Source: Halomonas halodenitrificans DSM 735
GTDB lineage: Bacteria > Pseudomonadota > Gammaproteobacteria > Pseudomonadales > Halomonadaceae
Assembly: GCF_000620045.1 (NCBI RefSeq)
Contig: NZ_JHVH01000001.1
Location: forward strand, 310,001-374,000
Length of the DNA stretch: 64,000 nt
Direction of reading: 5' to 3'
Shown here: in pieces, positions 54,554 through 62,387 of the stretch
How the letters are laid out: every line of letters starts with the position of its first letter
How positions within the stretch are numbered: the first letter of the stretch is position 1
The notes under the pieces: model-generated
Told to the model about the DNA's origin: nothing
Databases searched by the model: none
What the model saw: only the letters and a program-made list of their open reading frames with translations
Made by a program: the position numbers and the translations under genes

Positions 54554-56818
54554 TCAGGTCACCAGCTGCCTGGCCAGTGCCATCTCCACGGAGTCTCCAT
54601 CCGTATTAAGGGCATCCAGACCCGACTCGGGCACGTCTCCCGACGTGCTCTGGGCCACAGCGATCTTCTTGGCCATCAGCGATAGGCAGGCGATCTGAGA
54701 CGATCCGGCATAGCCGAGGTAGAGCACCTTCACCGGCTGCCGCTGGCCGATCCGCCAGGAGCGGCGGGCGGCCTGCTGCAGGGTGTAGACGTTCCAGCCC
54801 GTCTGCATGAAGACGATTGTGGGGAAGTCCAGCAGGTCGAGCCCGGTCTTCACCAGGTCCGGATTGGTGATCAGTACGTCGACACCGCGGTCGACCTGAT
54901 CGGCAATCCAGTCCTCGCGCCGCTGGGTCTCCACGCTGGAGCGTAGCACCGCAACCTTGAAGCCGGCCTGAGAGAGCACCGCCTTGAGTCGACTGCTGGT
55001 ATCACGCTTGCCGGTGTAGGTCGTGTAGACCAGCACCTTGCGACCCTCCGCCTTCTCTCGCCGGCAGATCTCCACCAGTTCCCGCTCCTTGGGCATCGGC
55101 TGCTGCTCGCCGTATAGGCTCTTCACGAACGCCAGCAGGCTGCCCGAACGCGGATGCTTGACCGTCTCCGGTCGGAAGCAGCAGTCCGGCCAGGCCAGCA
55201 GCGCATTGAGCACCACACCCAGCAGGGTGGTGTCCTTGCGTGCCAGGGCTTGTCTAAGCTCGGCGGTCAGTTGACCCTCGAGCCGCCGATAGGCAAAGGC
55301 CTGCTCATCGTCCATCGGCACCTCGATGAAGTCTTCATCGTAGGTCGGCAGTACATTGCCACCGATGTCCTTGAGCTTGAGGAAGACGGTGAAGGGCAGC
55401 ACGTAGTGCATGATCCCCTTGGGGCCGAAGCCCGGGGCCTTGACGGTGCGCACCGACAGCTTCTTGCCTCGCGCTGTCTTGTGCGACTCGCCATCGCGCT
55501 CGGTGTAGATGTCCTTCAGCACCCCATGATCACGCAGGAACGACATGGCCGCAGGGCCCATCGATCCGCGCCCGTTGGGGCGATACCCGTCCTCGAGCAT
55601 CTTCGGCGTGAGGATGCGGAACAGCAGGTGGAACAGGTCGTCGGCATAGCCGCCCATCAGGGTGCCGGTCAGCAGCAGCGACTTGCGCGCCTTGGCCGCC
55701 AGCACGCCCATGGCCTGGCCTTGGGCCGACCCGGCGTTCTTGTACTCATGCCCCTCGTCCACGATCAGCAGATCGAAGGTATGATCCGGCAGCTGCCGTT
55801 TGATGAACTCGGTCGGCTGATAGCCGCCTTCGCCAAAGCCGAACTCCATCGTGGCCATGGCGCGCTCCATGCGGGCCGCCTGCCGGTCGGAGAACACCAG
55901 CTCCCCATTCTCATCCATGAGGTTGATGAACTCGTGGATGTTGTCACCCAGCAGCGTGGCCAGGAACTCCTCGCCGAACTGCTGCACCAGGCGCTCCGAG
56001 GAGACCTTGCCGATGGTGGGCAGCTTGCGCAGCGCCTTGAGTACCAGGTCGCGCTGCAGGGTGCCCGTCGCCCGCTGGGGTCGCATCAGCGTCCAGAGAG
56101 GGCTGTAACAGTGCCGGCACTTGTGGCGCCGCTCCTCACGGAGAAACTGCGACAGCGATACCGCTTCGTTGTCGCTGTCGATCACCGTGCCACCGCACTG
56201 GGGACAGGCCGCCAGCTCGCCGCCCGGCACGCGCTTGCGCACCGCTGCGGGTCGCCAGTGGAAGCCCATGCGCATCCGCACACGCCCCAGGATGAAGAAC
56301 TCCGGCCGCCCATCGGACGGCTGGCCCAGGGCCTCACGGAGCTTGAGCAGTTTGACCAGGGTTTCCGGGCCGTTCAGCACCCAGACCCTGGCCTGATCGA
56401 CGGTCTCCAGGATCTCCCGCCGCCACTTGTAAACCAGGTGGGGCGGCGCGATCACCAGGAAGCGCCGATAGCCCTCGTCGTGACAGACCGCCGCGGTGGC
56501 GATGGCCATCATGGTCTTGCCGGTGCCCATCTCGGCGTTGATGATGCCCGCCGGCTCGTTCCGGTCGAGCAGCAGCGCCGAGATGGTCTGGACCACCTCG
56601 GCCTGCTCAGGGAAAGGCGCCCGCTTGAGGGCCGCCATGACGGCCTGGCGACGAGGGTTGGCCTCGCCGTCATAGACCGGGGGATGGGAGCGGTTAAGCG
56701 AGGCCAGCAGGCCATCACCAAACTCCTCCACGAAGGCGTTGAGGTCCACCTGAGGCCCGAAGACCTCGCCAGACTGCGCCATGCCGGCCGGCGCCGGCAG
56801 TTGAGTGATGTCGTTCAT
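54554..56818 (-). CDS. SNF2/DEAD-like superfamily 2 helicase of integrative elements
   Basis: The 754-residue protein has SF2 motifs. Walker A is INAEMGTGKTMMAIATA, motif II is LLIVDEGHEYKNAGS, motif III LLLTGTLMGG, and motif VI QAARRSWRIGQRQPVKVLYL, the last typical of SNF2-type enzymes. A zinc-ribbon-like insertion (ACPQCGGTVIDSD ... HKCRHCYSPLW) separates the first motifs. Such helicases recur in MobH-type elements; a role in element DNA processing or maintenance is inferred. The start at 56818 follows AAGGAG. Confidence 0.88.
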   Translation of the reverse strand: MNDITQLPAPAGMAQSGEVFGPQVDLNAFVEEFGDGLLASLNRSHPPVYDGEANPRRQAVMAALKRAPFPEQAEVVQTISALLLDRNEPAGIINAEMGTGKTMMAIATAAVCHDEGYRRFLVIAPPHLVYKWRREILETVDQARVWVLNGPETLVKLLKLREALGQPSDGRPEFFILGRVRMRMGFHWRPAAVRKRVPGGELAACPQCGGTVIDSDNEAVSLSQFLREERRHKCRHCYSPLWTLMRPQRATGTLQRDLVLKALRKLPTIGKVSSERLVQQFGEEFLATLLGDNIHEFINLMDENGELVFSDRQAARMERAMATMEFGFGEGGYQPTEFIKRQLPDHTFDLLIVDEGHEYKNAGSAQGQAMGVLAAKARKSLLLTGTLMGGYADDLFHLLFRILTPKMLEDGYRPNGRGSMGPAAMSFLRDHGVLKDIYTERDGESHKTARGKKLSVRTVKAPGFGPKGIMHYVLPFTVFLKLKDIGGNVLPTYDEDFIEVPMDDEQAFAYRRLEGQLTAELRQALARKDTTLLGVVLNALLAWPDCCFRPETVKHPRSGSLLAFVKSLYGEQQPMPKERELVEICRREKAEGRKVLVYTTYTGKRDTSSRLKAVLSQAGFKVAVLRSSVETQRREDWIADQVDRGVDVLITNPDLVKTGLDLLDFPTIVFMQTGWNVYTLQQAARRSWRIGQRQPVKVLYLGYAGSSQIACLSLMAKKIAVAQSTSGDVPESGLDALNTDGDSVEMALARQLVT

Positions 56819-56911
56819 GTCCGTCTCCTTGTGCACAAGAAAACGGCGGACACTCCCCTCCCCTGGCGGGTTGGAAAGGCCCGCCGTGGGGAATGGCGCC
56901 CGGGGCGCCGG

Positions 56912-58414
56912 TCAGTAGTCGTCTGGCAGCAGCAGCGTGGTGGCGCTGCGATCCGCCTCGGTGATGATCCAGACCGTGAGCGACTCACCAATCCGGTAGG
57001 AAGAGAGCAGCCTGTCACCGTGAATCAGGGCCTGCTCGTTGCTCTGGCGGTCCTCCTCGGGCACGTCACCCCAGTCGCCGGTGACGTGTCGTCGGAGCAG
57101 CGGCATGGGCGAGACCTCGCCTCGCTCCACCAGCTCGTTCACGGCCCGAGTCATCACCACACGTCCTACGTCGAAGCGGCGTAGATCCGGCCTCGCGGCA
57201 CGTTCGGCGACCCGGTTGAGCGGTGCAGGCGCATCGCCTGCCTCAGCATCGGCCGTCTGATCACCCTCTTCCGGCTCGCCATCATTGGCCGCCTGCGTCG
57301 AGGTAATGGTCAGCAACTGCCCACAGTGCGGCGAGTCTGGCGTCATCTCCCAGGCGCGGATCACCGGCACGAAGCGGTCGGTGAGCACGCGGGTCTCGGT
57401 GATGGAACCATCCTCCCGCTCGGTGAACTCGGTCTTGGCGACCTTATCCTTGTGGGTGTTGCCCTTGACCACCAGGCAGCGGCCGTTGGGCGCGGTCACC
57501 ACGCCGGAGATCGCCCCGGCCGCCAGCGACAAGGCCAGATGCCAGGAGGAGAGTCGGCGCACCGGGGGACGCGGCGAAAGGCCGGTCTTCCCGAACACGC
57601 TGCCCGCCTCGGGCCAGAGCCCCTGCAGCTTCCCGACCTCATCGGCCAGCTGCTCGGCATCGAGCGACACGCGGTAGAAGTGGCGCAGCTCGCCCTGAGC
57701 CGCCGGTACCACGTAGGGTTCAAAGGGCCACACCTCCGGGATCACCTCGGGTATGACCTCCTTGCTTCCCACGCGCAGCAGCTGGGCGCGCATCGCCTTG
57801 GCCTCCTGACTGCGCTGCGCCTCACGGCGTCGCACCCGGCGGCCCAGGATCATCACCTGCTGAAAGTCATCCACGGCGGCGCGGAAGACCCGCAGCTCTG
57901 TGAAGTGGTTGACCAGCCAGCCGGTCAGCTCCTTGTCCAGGGCGTAGTCGGGAACGATCAACACCAGCACGCCCCCGACCTGCAGGGTGCCAACGGTGCG
58001 CTGGTAGAACAGCTTCTCCAGGCGCCTGCGCCCCTTGCCCTGATAGCTTTCGTAGCCGGCGTGGTCGGCCAGCAGGTCGCCATAGGGCGGGTTGAGCCAC
58101 AGGCAGCCCATGCTGCGCGGTGAGATCACCGTGTCCATCAGGTCGCCCTGCAGGCCTCTATCCACCAGGCCATGCATCGAGGCGGCTCGCTCGGCGTGAT
58201 ACTCCACGCCGCAGGCCTGAACGCGTTCGCGCCCCAGGTGGTGCGCAAGCTCGGCGATGGCAGCGCCCTCCCCCGCACAGGGGTCGAGCACCCGCATCCG
58301 GCCGGCGCTCGCCGGGCTCAGCGCCTGAAGCACCCGCTCGAGCGACGCCTCATCCGTGGGGAAGTAGCCATTCCTGGCGAAGTTGCGCGCGATGCGCTGA
58401 AACATCAGTGCCAT
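56912..58414 (-). CDS. N6-adenine methyltransferase-like protein (DUF6094-type) with C-terminal extension
   Basis: The 500-residue protein has a class I SAM-dependent fold: motif I VLDPCAGEGAAIAELA at about residue 40 and motif IV LWLNPPYGDLLADH at about 105, typical of N6-adenine or restriction-like methyltransferases. After a central region, the last 90 residues (LLRRHVTGDWGDVPEEDRQSN, ALIHGDRLLSSYRIG, VWIITEADRSATTLLLP) look like a separate small plasmid-borne protein fused to it. The start at 58414 follows AGGAGG. It likely methylates element DNA; no matching nuclease is seen. Confidence 0.8.
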   Translation of the reverse strand: MALMFQRIARNFARNGYFPTDEASLERVLQALSPASAGRMRVLDPCAGEGAAIAELAHHLGRERVQACGVEYHAERAASMHGLVDRGLQGDLMDTVISPRSMGCLWLNPPYGDLLADHAGYESYQGKGRRRLEKLFYQRTVGTLQVGGVLVLIVPDYALDKELTGWLVNHFTELRVFRAAVDDFQQVMILGRRVRRREAQRSQEAKAMRAQLLRVGSKEVIPEVIPEVWPFEPYVVPAAQGELRHFYRVSLDAEQLADEVGKLQGLWPEAGSVFGKTGLSPRPPVRRLSSWHLALSLAAGAISGVVTAPNGRCLVVKGNTHKDKVAKTEFTEREDGSITETRVLTDRFVPVIRAWEMTPDSPHCGQLLTITSTQAANDGEPEEGDQTADAEAGDAPAPLNRVAERAARPDLRRFDVGRVVMTRAVNELVERGEVSPMPLLRRHVTGDWGDVPEEDRQSNEQALIHGDRLLSSYRIGESLTVWIITEADRSATTLLLPDDY

Positions 58415-58482
58415 GCGACACCTCCTGTCGGTTGGGTATGGTAGGCGCGGCCAGAACGGCCGCACCGTGGTGGAGCGAGAGC

Positions 58483-59076
58483 TCAGGGCTCGGGGGTAAG
58501 CACGCCGGCGCGAATCATGCCGCTGAGGCGCGGGGCCAGGTCGTTCTCATCGAGTGAGATCTCCCAGGCCTGAATCGGCCCCTGTGAGAACGAGGCCGGC
58601 AGTACCGCCTGCTGGGCATGCAGCAGCGTCATCACCGGCATCTGCCAGTGATCCAGCAGGGGCAGCGGGCAGAGCTCCCGCACGCAAGGCCACAGCTGGT
58701 CATCCACCGTGCAGGCGCCCTCCTCGTCGTCGAGCAGGACGATGCTGTGCAGGTTGGCGCGATCCGGCGTGATGCAGCGCTGATCGAAGAGCCATACGTG
58801 CACCAGGGTGCCGAAACGCGTCTGGCGCAGCCGGGCGGAGCGCCGGGAGTAGCGGTCCATGTCGCCAAAGACCATGGGGTGGCGAGTGTCGCCCTGGCAG
58901 AGATGCAAGGCATCCAGGCCATTGTCTGCCGTTGGCAGCGTCAGCCTGGCCAGCAGCTCCTGCAGCGCCGTGTCCCGCCCCCACAGGGAGAGAAACAGGC
59001 ACTCACGCTGCCGGCCAATGCAGAACGCATCGGCGTATAGGTCCAGGCACTCATCGAGGGTGTAGAGCTCGGGCAT
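58483..59076 (-). CDS. Hypothetical protein of the integrative element
   Basis: The 197-residue soluble protein starts at 59076 behind GGAGG. It is acidic and rich in Leu and Cys (DECLDLYADAFCIGRQRECL, SIVLLDDEEGACTVDDQLWP). No domain or signal is recognised. It sits between DUF3275 and methyltransferase genes in the conserved element block. Confidence 0.7.
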   Translation of the reverse strand: MPELYTLDECLDLYADAFCIGRQRECLFLSLWGRDTALQELLARLTLPTADNGLDALHLCQGDTRHPMVFGDMDRYSRRSARLRQTRFGTLVHVWLFDQRCITPDRANLHSIVLLDDEEGACTVDDQLWPCVRELCPLPLLDHWQMPVMTLLHAQQAVLPASFSQGPIQAWEISLDENDLAPRLSGMIRAGVLTPEP

Positions 59077-59158
59077 GATGGCCTCCATCGGTTAGCGAAG
59101 AGCGATGGGGACATCCCGAGCCCAGGGCATCGAGATGCCCCGGTGGGGAGTGGCTGCC

Positions 59159-59782
59159 TCAGGCAGCGGCTTGCCAGGTCTGAGTCGGCGCCTGGAATCG
59201 GTAGCCCAGTTCCTTCAGTCGACTCACCTGACGGCGGAACAGCGCTCGGTCCACGGTGGGATCGAGCTTGACGCTCTGCCCCAGGGGCCAGAGCAGGCCG
59301 AAGAGCTCGGCATCGGGATTGGCGTCCTGGCCAGAGGCGTAGGCATCCGGGGCTTGGGGCCCTGACGCCTCGCCGGCTTCACCCTGAGACGATGGCACAG
59401 GCGGAGCCGCCGGCTCGCCCGGCCCAGGCGTGGATGGGGGGGCTGGCTCGGAAGGCGCAGGAGCAGCCTCCTCCTCCAGCGGATCCATCTCCGCGGAGTC
59501 GAAGCGCGGGCCATGCTGGGTTACCAGCATGCCGTCCTCGGTCAGCAGCATCTCGCCGACCTTGGCGCGGACCTCCACGACCAACCGGCCACTGGCGAAG
59601 TAGCTCGCCGGGCGGATCTCGAGCAGCAGAAACTCGCCCTCGAACACCCCTTCGCTGAACTGGTCCAGCTGGGGGTCCTTGATGACGAACTCGCCGATCG
59701 AGGCCGCCAGCCGGCCGACGTTGAAGGGGCCGTTGCGCCCATGAATGGTGCGGACGGTAAGCCGTCCGGGGATCTTGATCAT
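59159..59782 (-). CDS. DUF3275 family protein
   Basis: The 207-residue protein begins MIKIPGRLTVRTIHGRNGPF, the conserved start of DUF3275 proteins of integrative elements. The N-terminal domain (VGRLAASIGEFVIKD, FEGEFLLLEIRPASY) is followed by a proline-rich linker (about 115-160) and a C-terminal helical part. Function unknown. The ATG at 59782 follows AGGAG; the frame extends upstream through a GC hairpin without a better start. Confidence 0.85.
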   Translation of the reverse strand: MIKIPGRLTVRTIHGRNGPFNVGRLAASIGEFVIKDPQLDQFSEGVFEGEFLLLEIRPASYFASGRLVVEVRAKVGEMLLTEDGMLVTQHGPRFDSAEMDPLEEEAAPAPSEPAPPSTPGPGEPAAPPVPSSQGEAGEASGPQAPDAYASGQDANPDAELFGLLWPLGQSVKLDPTVDRALFRRQVSRLKELGYRFQAPTQTWQAAA

Positions 59783-59875
59783 CACCAGACTCCTGTTCGA
59801 CAGGATGCAAAAAGAGCGGACGGGGCCGGCAGCGCCGGCACCCGTCCAAGAAGTCACGGGCAAGCGCCCGAGGTG

Positions 59876-60415
59876 TCAGAGATAGCCCCGCTCCGCGAAG
59901 GAGACCGAGTCCGAACCGCCCACCACGATGTGGTCGAGCACGCGCACTTCGATCAGACCCAGCGCCTCCTGGAGGCGCTGGGTGATGCGTCGGTCCGCAT
60001 CGCTCGGATCGGGCTCCCCGCTCGGGTGGTTGTGGGTGAAGATCACCGCACCGGCATTGTGGTGCAGCGCCGCCTTCACCACCTCTCGCGGATAGACCGA
60101 GGCGGAGTCGAGAGTGCCGTGGAACAGCTCGCTGAACTCGATCACCCGGTGCTGGGTGTCCAGGAAGATGGCACCGAACACCTCGTGGTCGTAGCCGGCC
60201 AGTTTGAGCCACAGAAACTCACGTACCCGATTGGGTGTGTTGAGCTTCATGCCCTTGGAAACGGAGCGCTCCACCACCTGTCGCGCCGCATCGATGACGC
60301 GGTCATCGGGGGCCGCCAGGTAGTTGCCGTTGCTGTCGCGCACGAACAGCTGAGGCGCGTTGGATGGGGAGTAGCGAGACTCTGCCGGGAGGGCAGCTGC
60401 TGAAGTGTGTGTCAT
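59876..60415 (-). CDS. radC: RadC-like JAB/MPN domain protein
   Basis: The 179-residue protein contains the JAMM metal site AGAVIFTHNHPSGEPDPSDADRRITQRL (short form THNHPSGEPDPSDAD) and the upstream conserved LWLKLAGYDHEVFGAIFLD. DHIVVGG near the end also fits. RadC-family proteins are common on mobile elements, and their function is debated; a role in DNA repair is not proven. The length is that of the mobile-element form, without the N-terminal HhH domain of chromosomal RadC. Confidence 0.93.
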   Translation of the reverse strand: MTHTSAAALPAESRYSPSNAPQLFVRDSNGNYLAAPDDRVIDAARQVVERSVSKGMKLNTPNRVREFLWLKLAGYDHEVFGAIFLDTQHRVIEFSELFHGTLDSASVYPREVVKAALHHNAGAVIFTHNHPSGEPDPSDADRRITQRLQEALGLIEVRVLDHIVVGGSDSVSFAERGYL

Positions 60416-60492
60416 GACCAGGACCTCCGGACATGACCGAGACCGCCCCCTCCGGGAGCGATGTCCCGGTCGGGGTGGGTAGAGAGGAAGGG

Positions 60493-60858
60493 TTACGCGG
60501 CGAAAAGCTGCGCGTGGTTCAGCTCGTCGTGGCGTGCCACCAGCAGGTAGTCACCGTGCTGGCGGTCGCCTTGCACGACCAACGCCTCGAGCTCGAGAGC
60601 CAGAGGCTGGTGGGGGTTCCCGCTTGGCGGGATGCGATGGTGAGTCAGCCGCACCGCCTGGGTCCCTGCCGGGTACCCGGAAAGCTGGCTTGCCACGTTC
60701 TGCAGCAGCAGCTGGAATCGTTCGATGGGAGTGACCCCATGCTCCGAGACCACGTGCTCTGCGACATACATGCAGTCGTCCATGACCCGCTGGCTGATGC
60801 GGACCTTGCCCACAAAGCCATGCTCACAAGCCAGCGACGACATATCGTAGGATTTCAT
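60493..60858 (-). CDS. Hypothetical protein of the integrative element
   Basis: The 121-residue protein starts at 60858 after AGGAG. It contains VGKVRISQRVMDDCMYVAEHVVSEHGV and a C-terminal VARHDELNHAQLFA; no family recognised. It is the first gene of the visible block transcribed leftward, with a strong hairpin 40 bases upstream. Confidence 0.7.
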   Translation of the reverse strand: MKSYDMSSLACEHGFVGKVRISQRVMDDCMYVAEHVVSEHGVTPIERFQLLLQNVASQLSGYPAGTQAVRLTHHRIPPSGNPHQPLALELEALVVQGDRQHGDYLLVARHDELNHAQLFAA

Positions 60859-60898
60859 GGTGAGTCTCCTGTGATGATGCACAAAGGGGACACACCTC

Positions 60899-60928
60899 CC
60901 CACCAGGGAATGTGAATCCCCTGGTGGG
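60899..60928. repeat. Hairpin of the recurring intergenic leader type
   Basis: CCCACCAGGG (60899-60908) pairs with CCCTGGTGGG (60919-60928). Comparable GC hairpins precede each of the next five element genes (see finding). It may terminate the upstream transcript or structure the 5' leader. Confidence 0.65.
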
Positions 60929-61323
60929 TGATGGCACACGAGTGCCGAGGAAGAGATTAAGCATCCAGCCCGGATGGGCGGCCTCGTCTCGGGATGCGCG
61001 AGGCCTTGGGAGATGGCGTACCGCCAAGCGGCGCACCCTTGAAACGCCTGGGTGCCAGGGTGCCTCGGTTGGAGCCGGTCGAGACCACCGGGCCGCCATA
61101 GGCGGTGCTTGCCTGATTAAGGCTACATCACCGATCCCCACCGTCAAGCACAGGAATGCCAGAACATTCTTTAACGGGCCAGAACCTGAAGCCATCGATG
61201 CGGCCATCACCTGGTCAGTCATCGTGTCGGTTCCTGGCTGACGTGGGCCGTTTTCGTCCCTCGTATCTACCCAGTGGAAGGCAGCTGGCCTTAGACGTGG
61301 ATCAACGAAGCGCCGACCTGGCC
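60929..61323. other. Intergenic region, no gene supported
   Basis: About 395 bases between the element block and the dehydrogenase gene contain only overlapping short frames without ribosome-binding sites or recognisable motifs. I see no tRNA, attachment repeat or clear promoter, so the element boundary cannot be placed here. Confidence 0.5.
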
Positions 61324-62337
61324 TCAGTTGCGCAGATTCGCCACCAGGGCATCGGCGAAGGTATCGGTCGTGCCGTTGCCGCCCATGTCCGGCGTGACTT
61401 GCTCGCGGTCATTTTCCAGTACCTCGCGGATGCCACCCCGGATCTTCGCGCCCTTTTCCACCATTCCCAGATGGTCGAGCATATCGGCCGCCGCCAGCAG
61501 CAGGGCACAGGGGTTGGCAATCTTCTTGCCGGCGATGTCCGGCGCCGAGCCGTGCACCGCCTCGAAGATGGCCACCTCACTGCCGATGTTGGACCCCGGG
61601 GCCAGGCCCAGACCACCGACCAGGCCGGCACACAGATCGGAGAGGATATCACCGAACAGATTGGTGGTGACGATGACATCGAACTGGTTGGGATTCATCA
61701 CCAGCTGCATGCAGGCGTTGTCGACGATCATCTCCTCGAGCTCGATCTCGGGATAGTCCCTGGCCACCTCGCGGGCAACCTCCAGGAACAGGCCAGAGCT
61801 GGTCTTGATGATATTGGCCTTGTGCACCGCGGTGACCTTCTGGCGACCTTTCTGGCGAGCCAGCTCGAAGGCGTAGCGCACGATACGCTCGGAGCCGCTG
61901 CGGGTCACTCGAATGCTCGACAGGGCGGTCTCGCCATCCTCGGAGAGGCTCTGGCCTTCGGCGAGATAGGCGCCTTCGGTGTTCTCGCGCACCGTGATTA
62001 GGTCGATGTTGTCATAGCGCGAGCGGGTACCGGGAAAACTGATCGCCGGACGCACATTGGCATAGAGGTCGAAGTGGCGGCGCAGCTGCACATTGATGGA
62101 GGAGAACCCCTTGCCGATCGGGGTGGTCAGCGGCCCCTTGAGGGCCACGCAGTGTGTCGCTATCGCCGCCAGCGTCTCGGGAGGTACCAGGGTGTCATGC
62201 TTGTCCAGGGCGGCAAGGCCGGCATCATGAAACTCGTAGGTCAGGTCGCAGTCCAGCGCATCCAGCACGCGCAGGGTGGCCTCCATGATCTCGGGGCCGA
62301 TGCCGTCACCTTTCAATACCGCAATCGTTTGACTCAC
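61324..62337 (-). CDS. NAD-dependent isocitrate / 3-isopropylmalate dehydrogenase-family enzyme
   Basis: The 337-residue protein is a beta-decarboxylating dehydrogenase. Landmarks are [52 protein letters not shown] (short form [16 protein letters not shown], substrate arginines), [29 protein letters not shown] with the catalytic Lys, and [36 protein letters not shown] and ENTEG favour NAD-isocitrate or homoisocitrate over isopropylmalate. The start is taken as GTG at 62337 because GAGGA lies seven bases upstream; an ATG at 62370 lacks this. It lies 50 bases downstream of the helicase gene in the same direction. Confidence 0.88.
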   Translation of the reverse strand: MSQTIAVLKGDGIGPEIMEATLRVLDALDCDLTYEFHDAGLAALDKHDTLVPPETLAAIATHCVALKGPLTTPIGKGFSSINVQLRRHFDLYANVRPAISFPGTRSRYDNIDLITVRENTEGAYLAEGQSLSEDGETALSSIRVTRSGSERIVRYAFELARQKGRQKVTAVHKANIIKTSSGLFLEVAREVARDYPEIELEEMIVDNACMQLVMNPNQFDVIVTTNLFGDILSDLCAGLVGGLGLAPGSNIGSEVAIFEAVHGSAPDIAGKKIANPCALLLAAADMLDHLGMVEKGAKIRGGIREVLENDREQVTPDMGGNGTTDTFADALVANLRN

Positions 62338-62387
62338 CTGGGGATCCTCGTGGTAGATGGTGTGTTGCATGAAATGGAGACCACCCC

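Larger units (their letters stand above)
51188..60940. mobile_element. Integrative (probably conjugative) element, left part
   Basis: The element begins at the tRNA-Thr fragment and carries, all on the minus strand, a tyrosine recombinase, a MobH relaxase and a block of helicase, methyltransferase, DUF3275 and RadC genes. This set is characteristic of MobH-type integrative conjugative elements of proteobacteria. Type IV secretion genes are not in view, so transfer ability is unproven. The end given is the last clear element gene region; the true right end is probably outside the window, where an intact tRNA-Thr(UGU) is expected. Confidence 0.7.

Noticed and set aside
55154..57184. Plus-strand ORF of 676 codons in the element
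   Set aside because: Antisense of the SNF2-like helicase and the end of the methyltransferase gene.
60824..61241. Overlapping ORFs on both strands in the gap before the dehydrogenase gene
   Set aside because: No ribosome-binding sites, no motifs, and they cross a strong hairpin.
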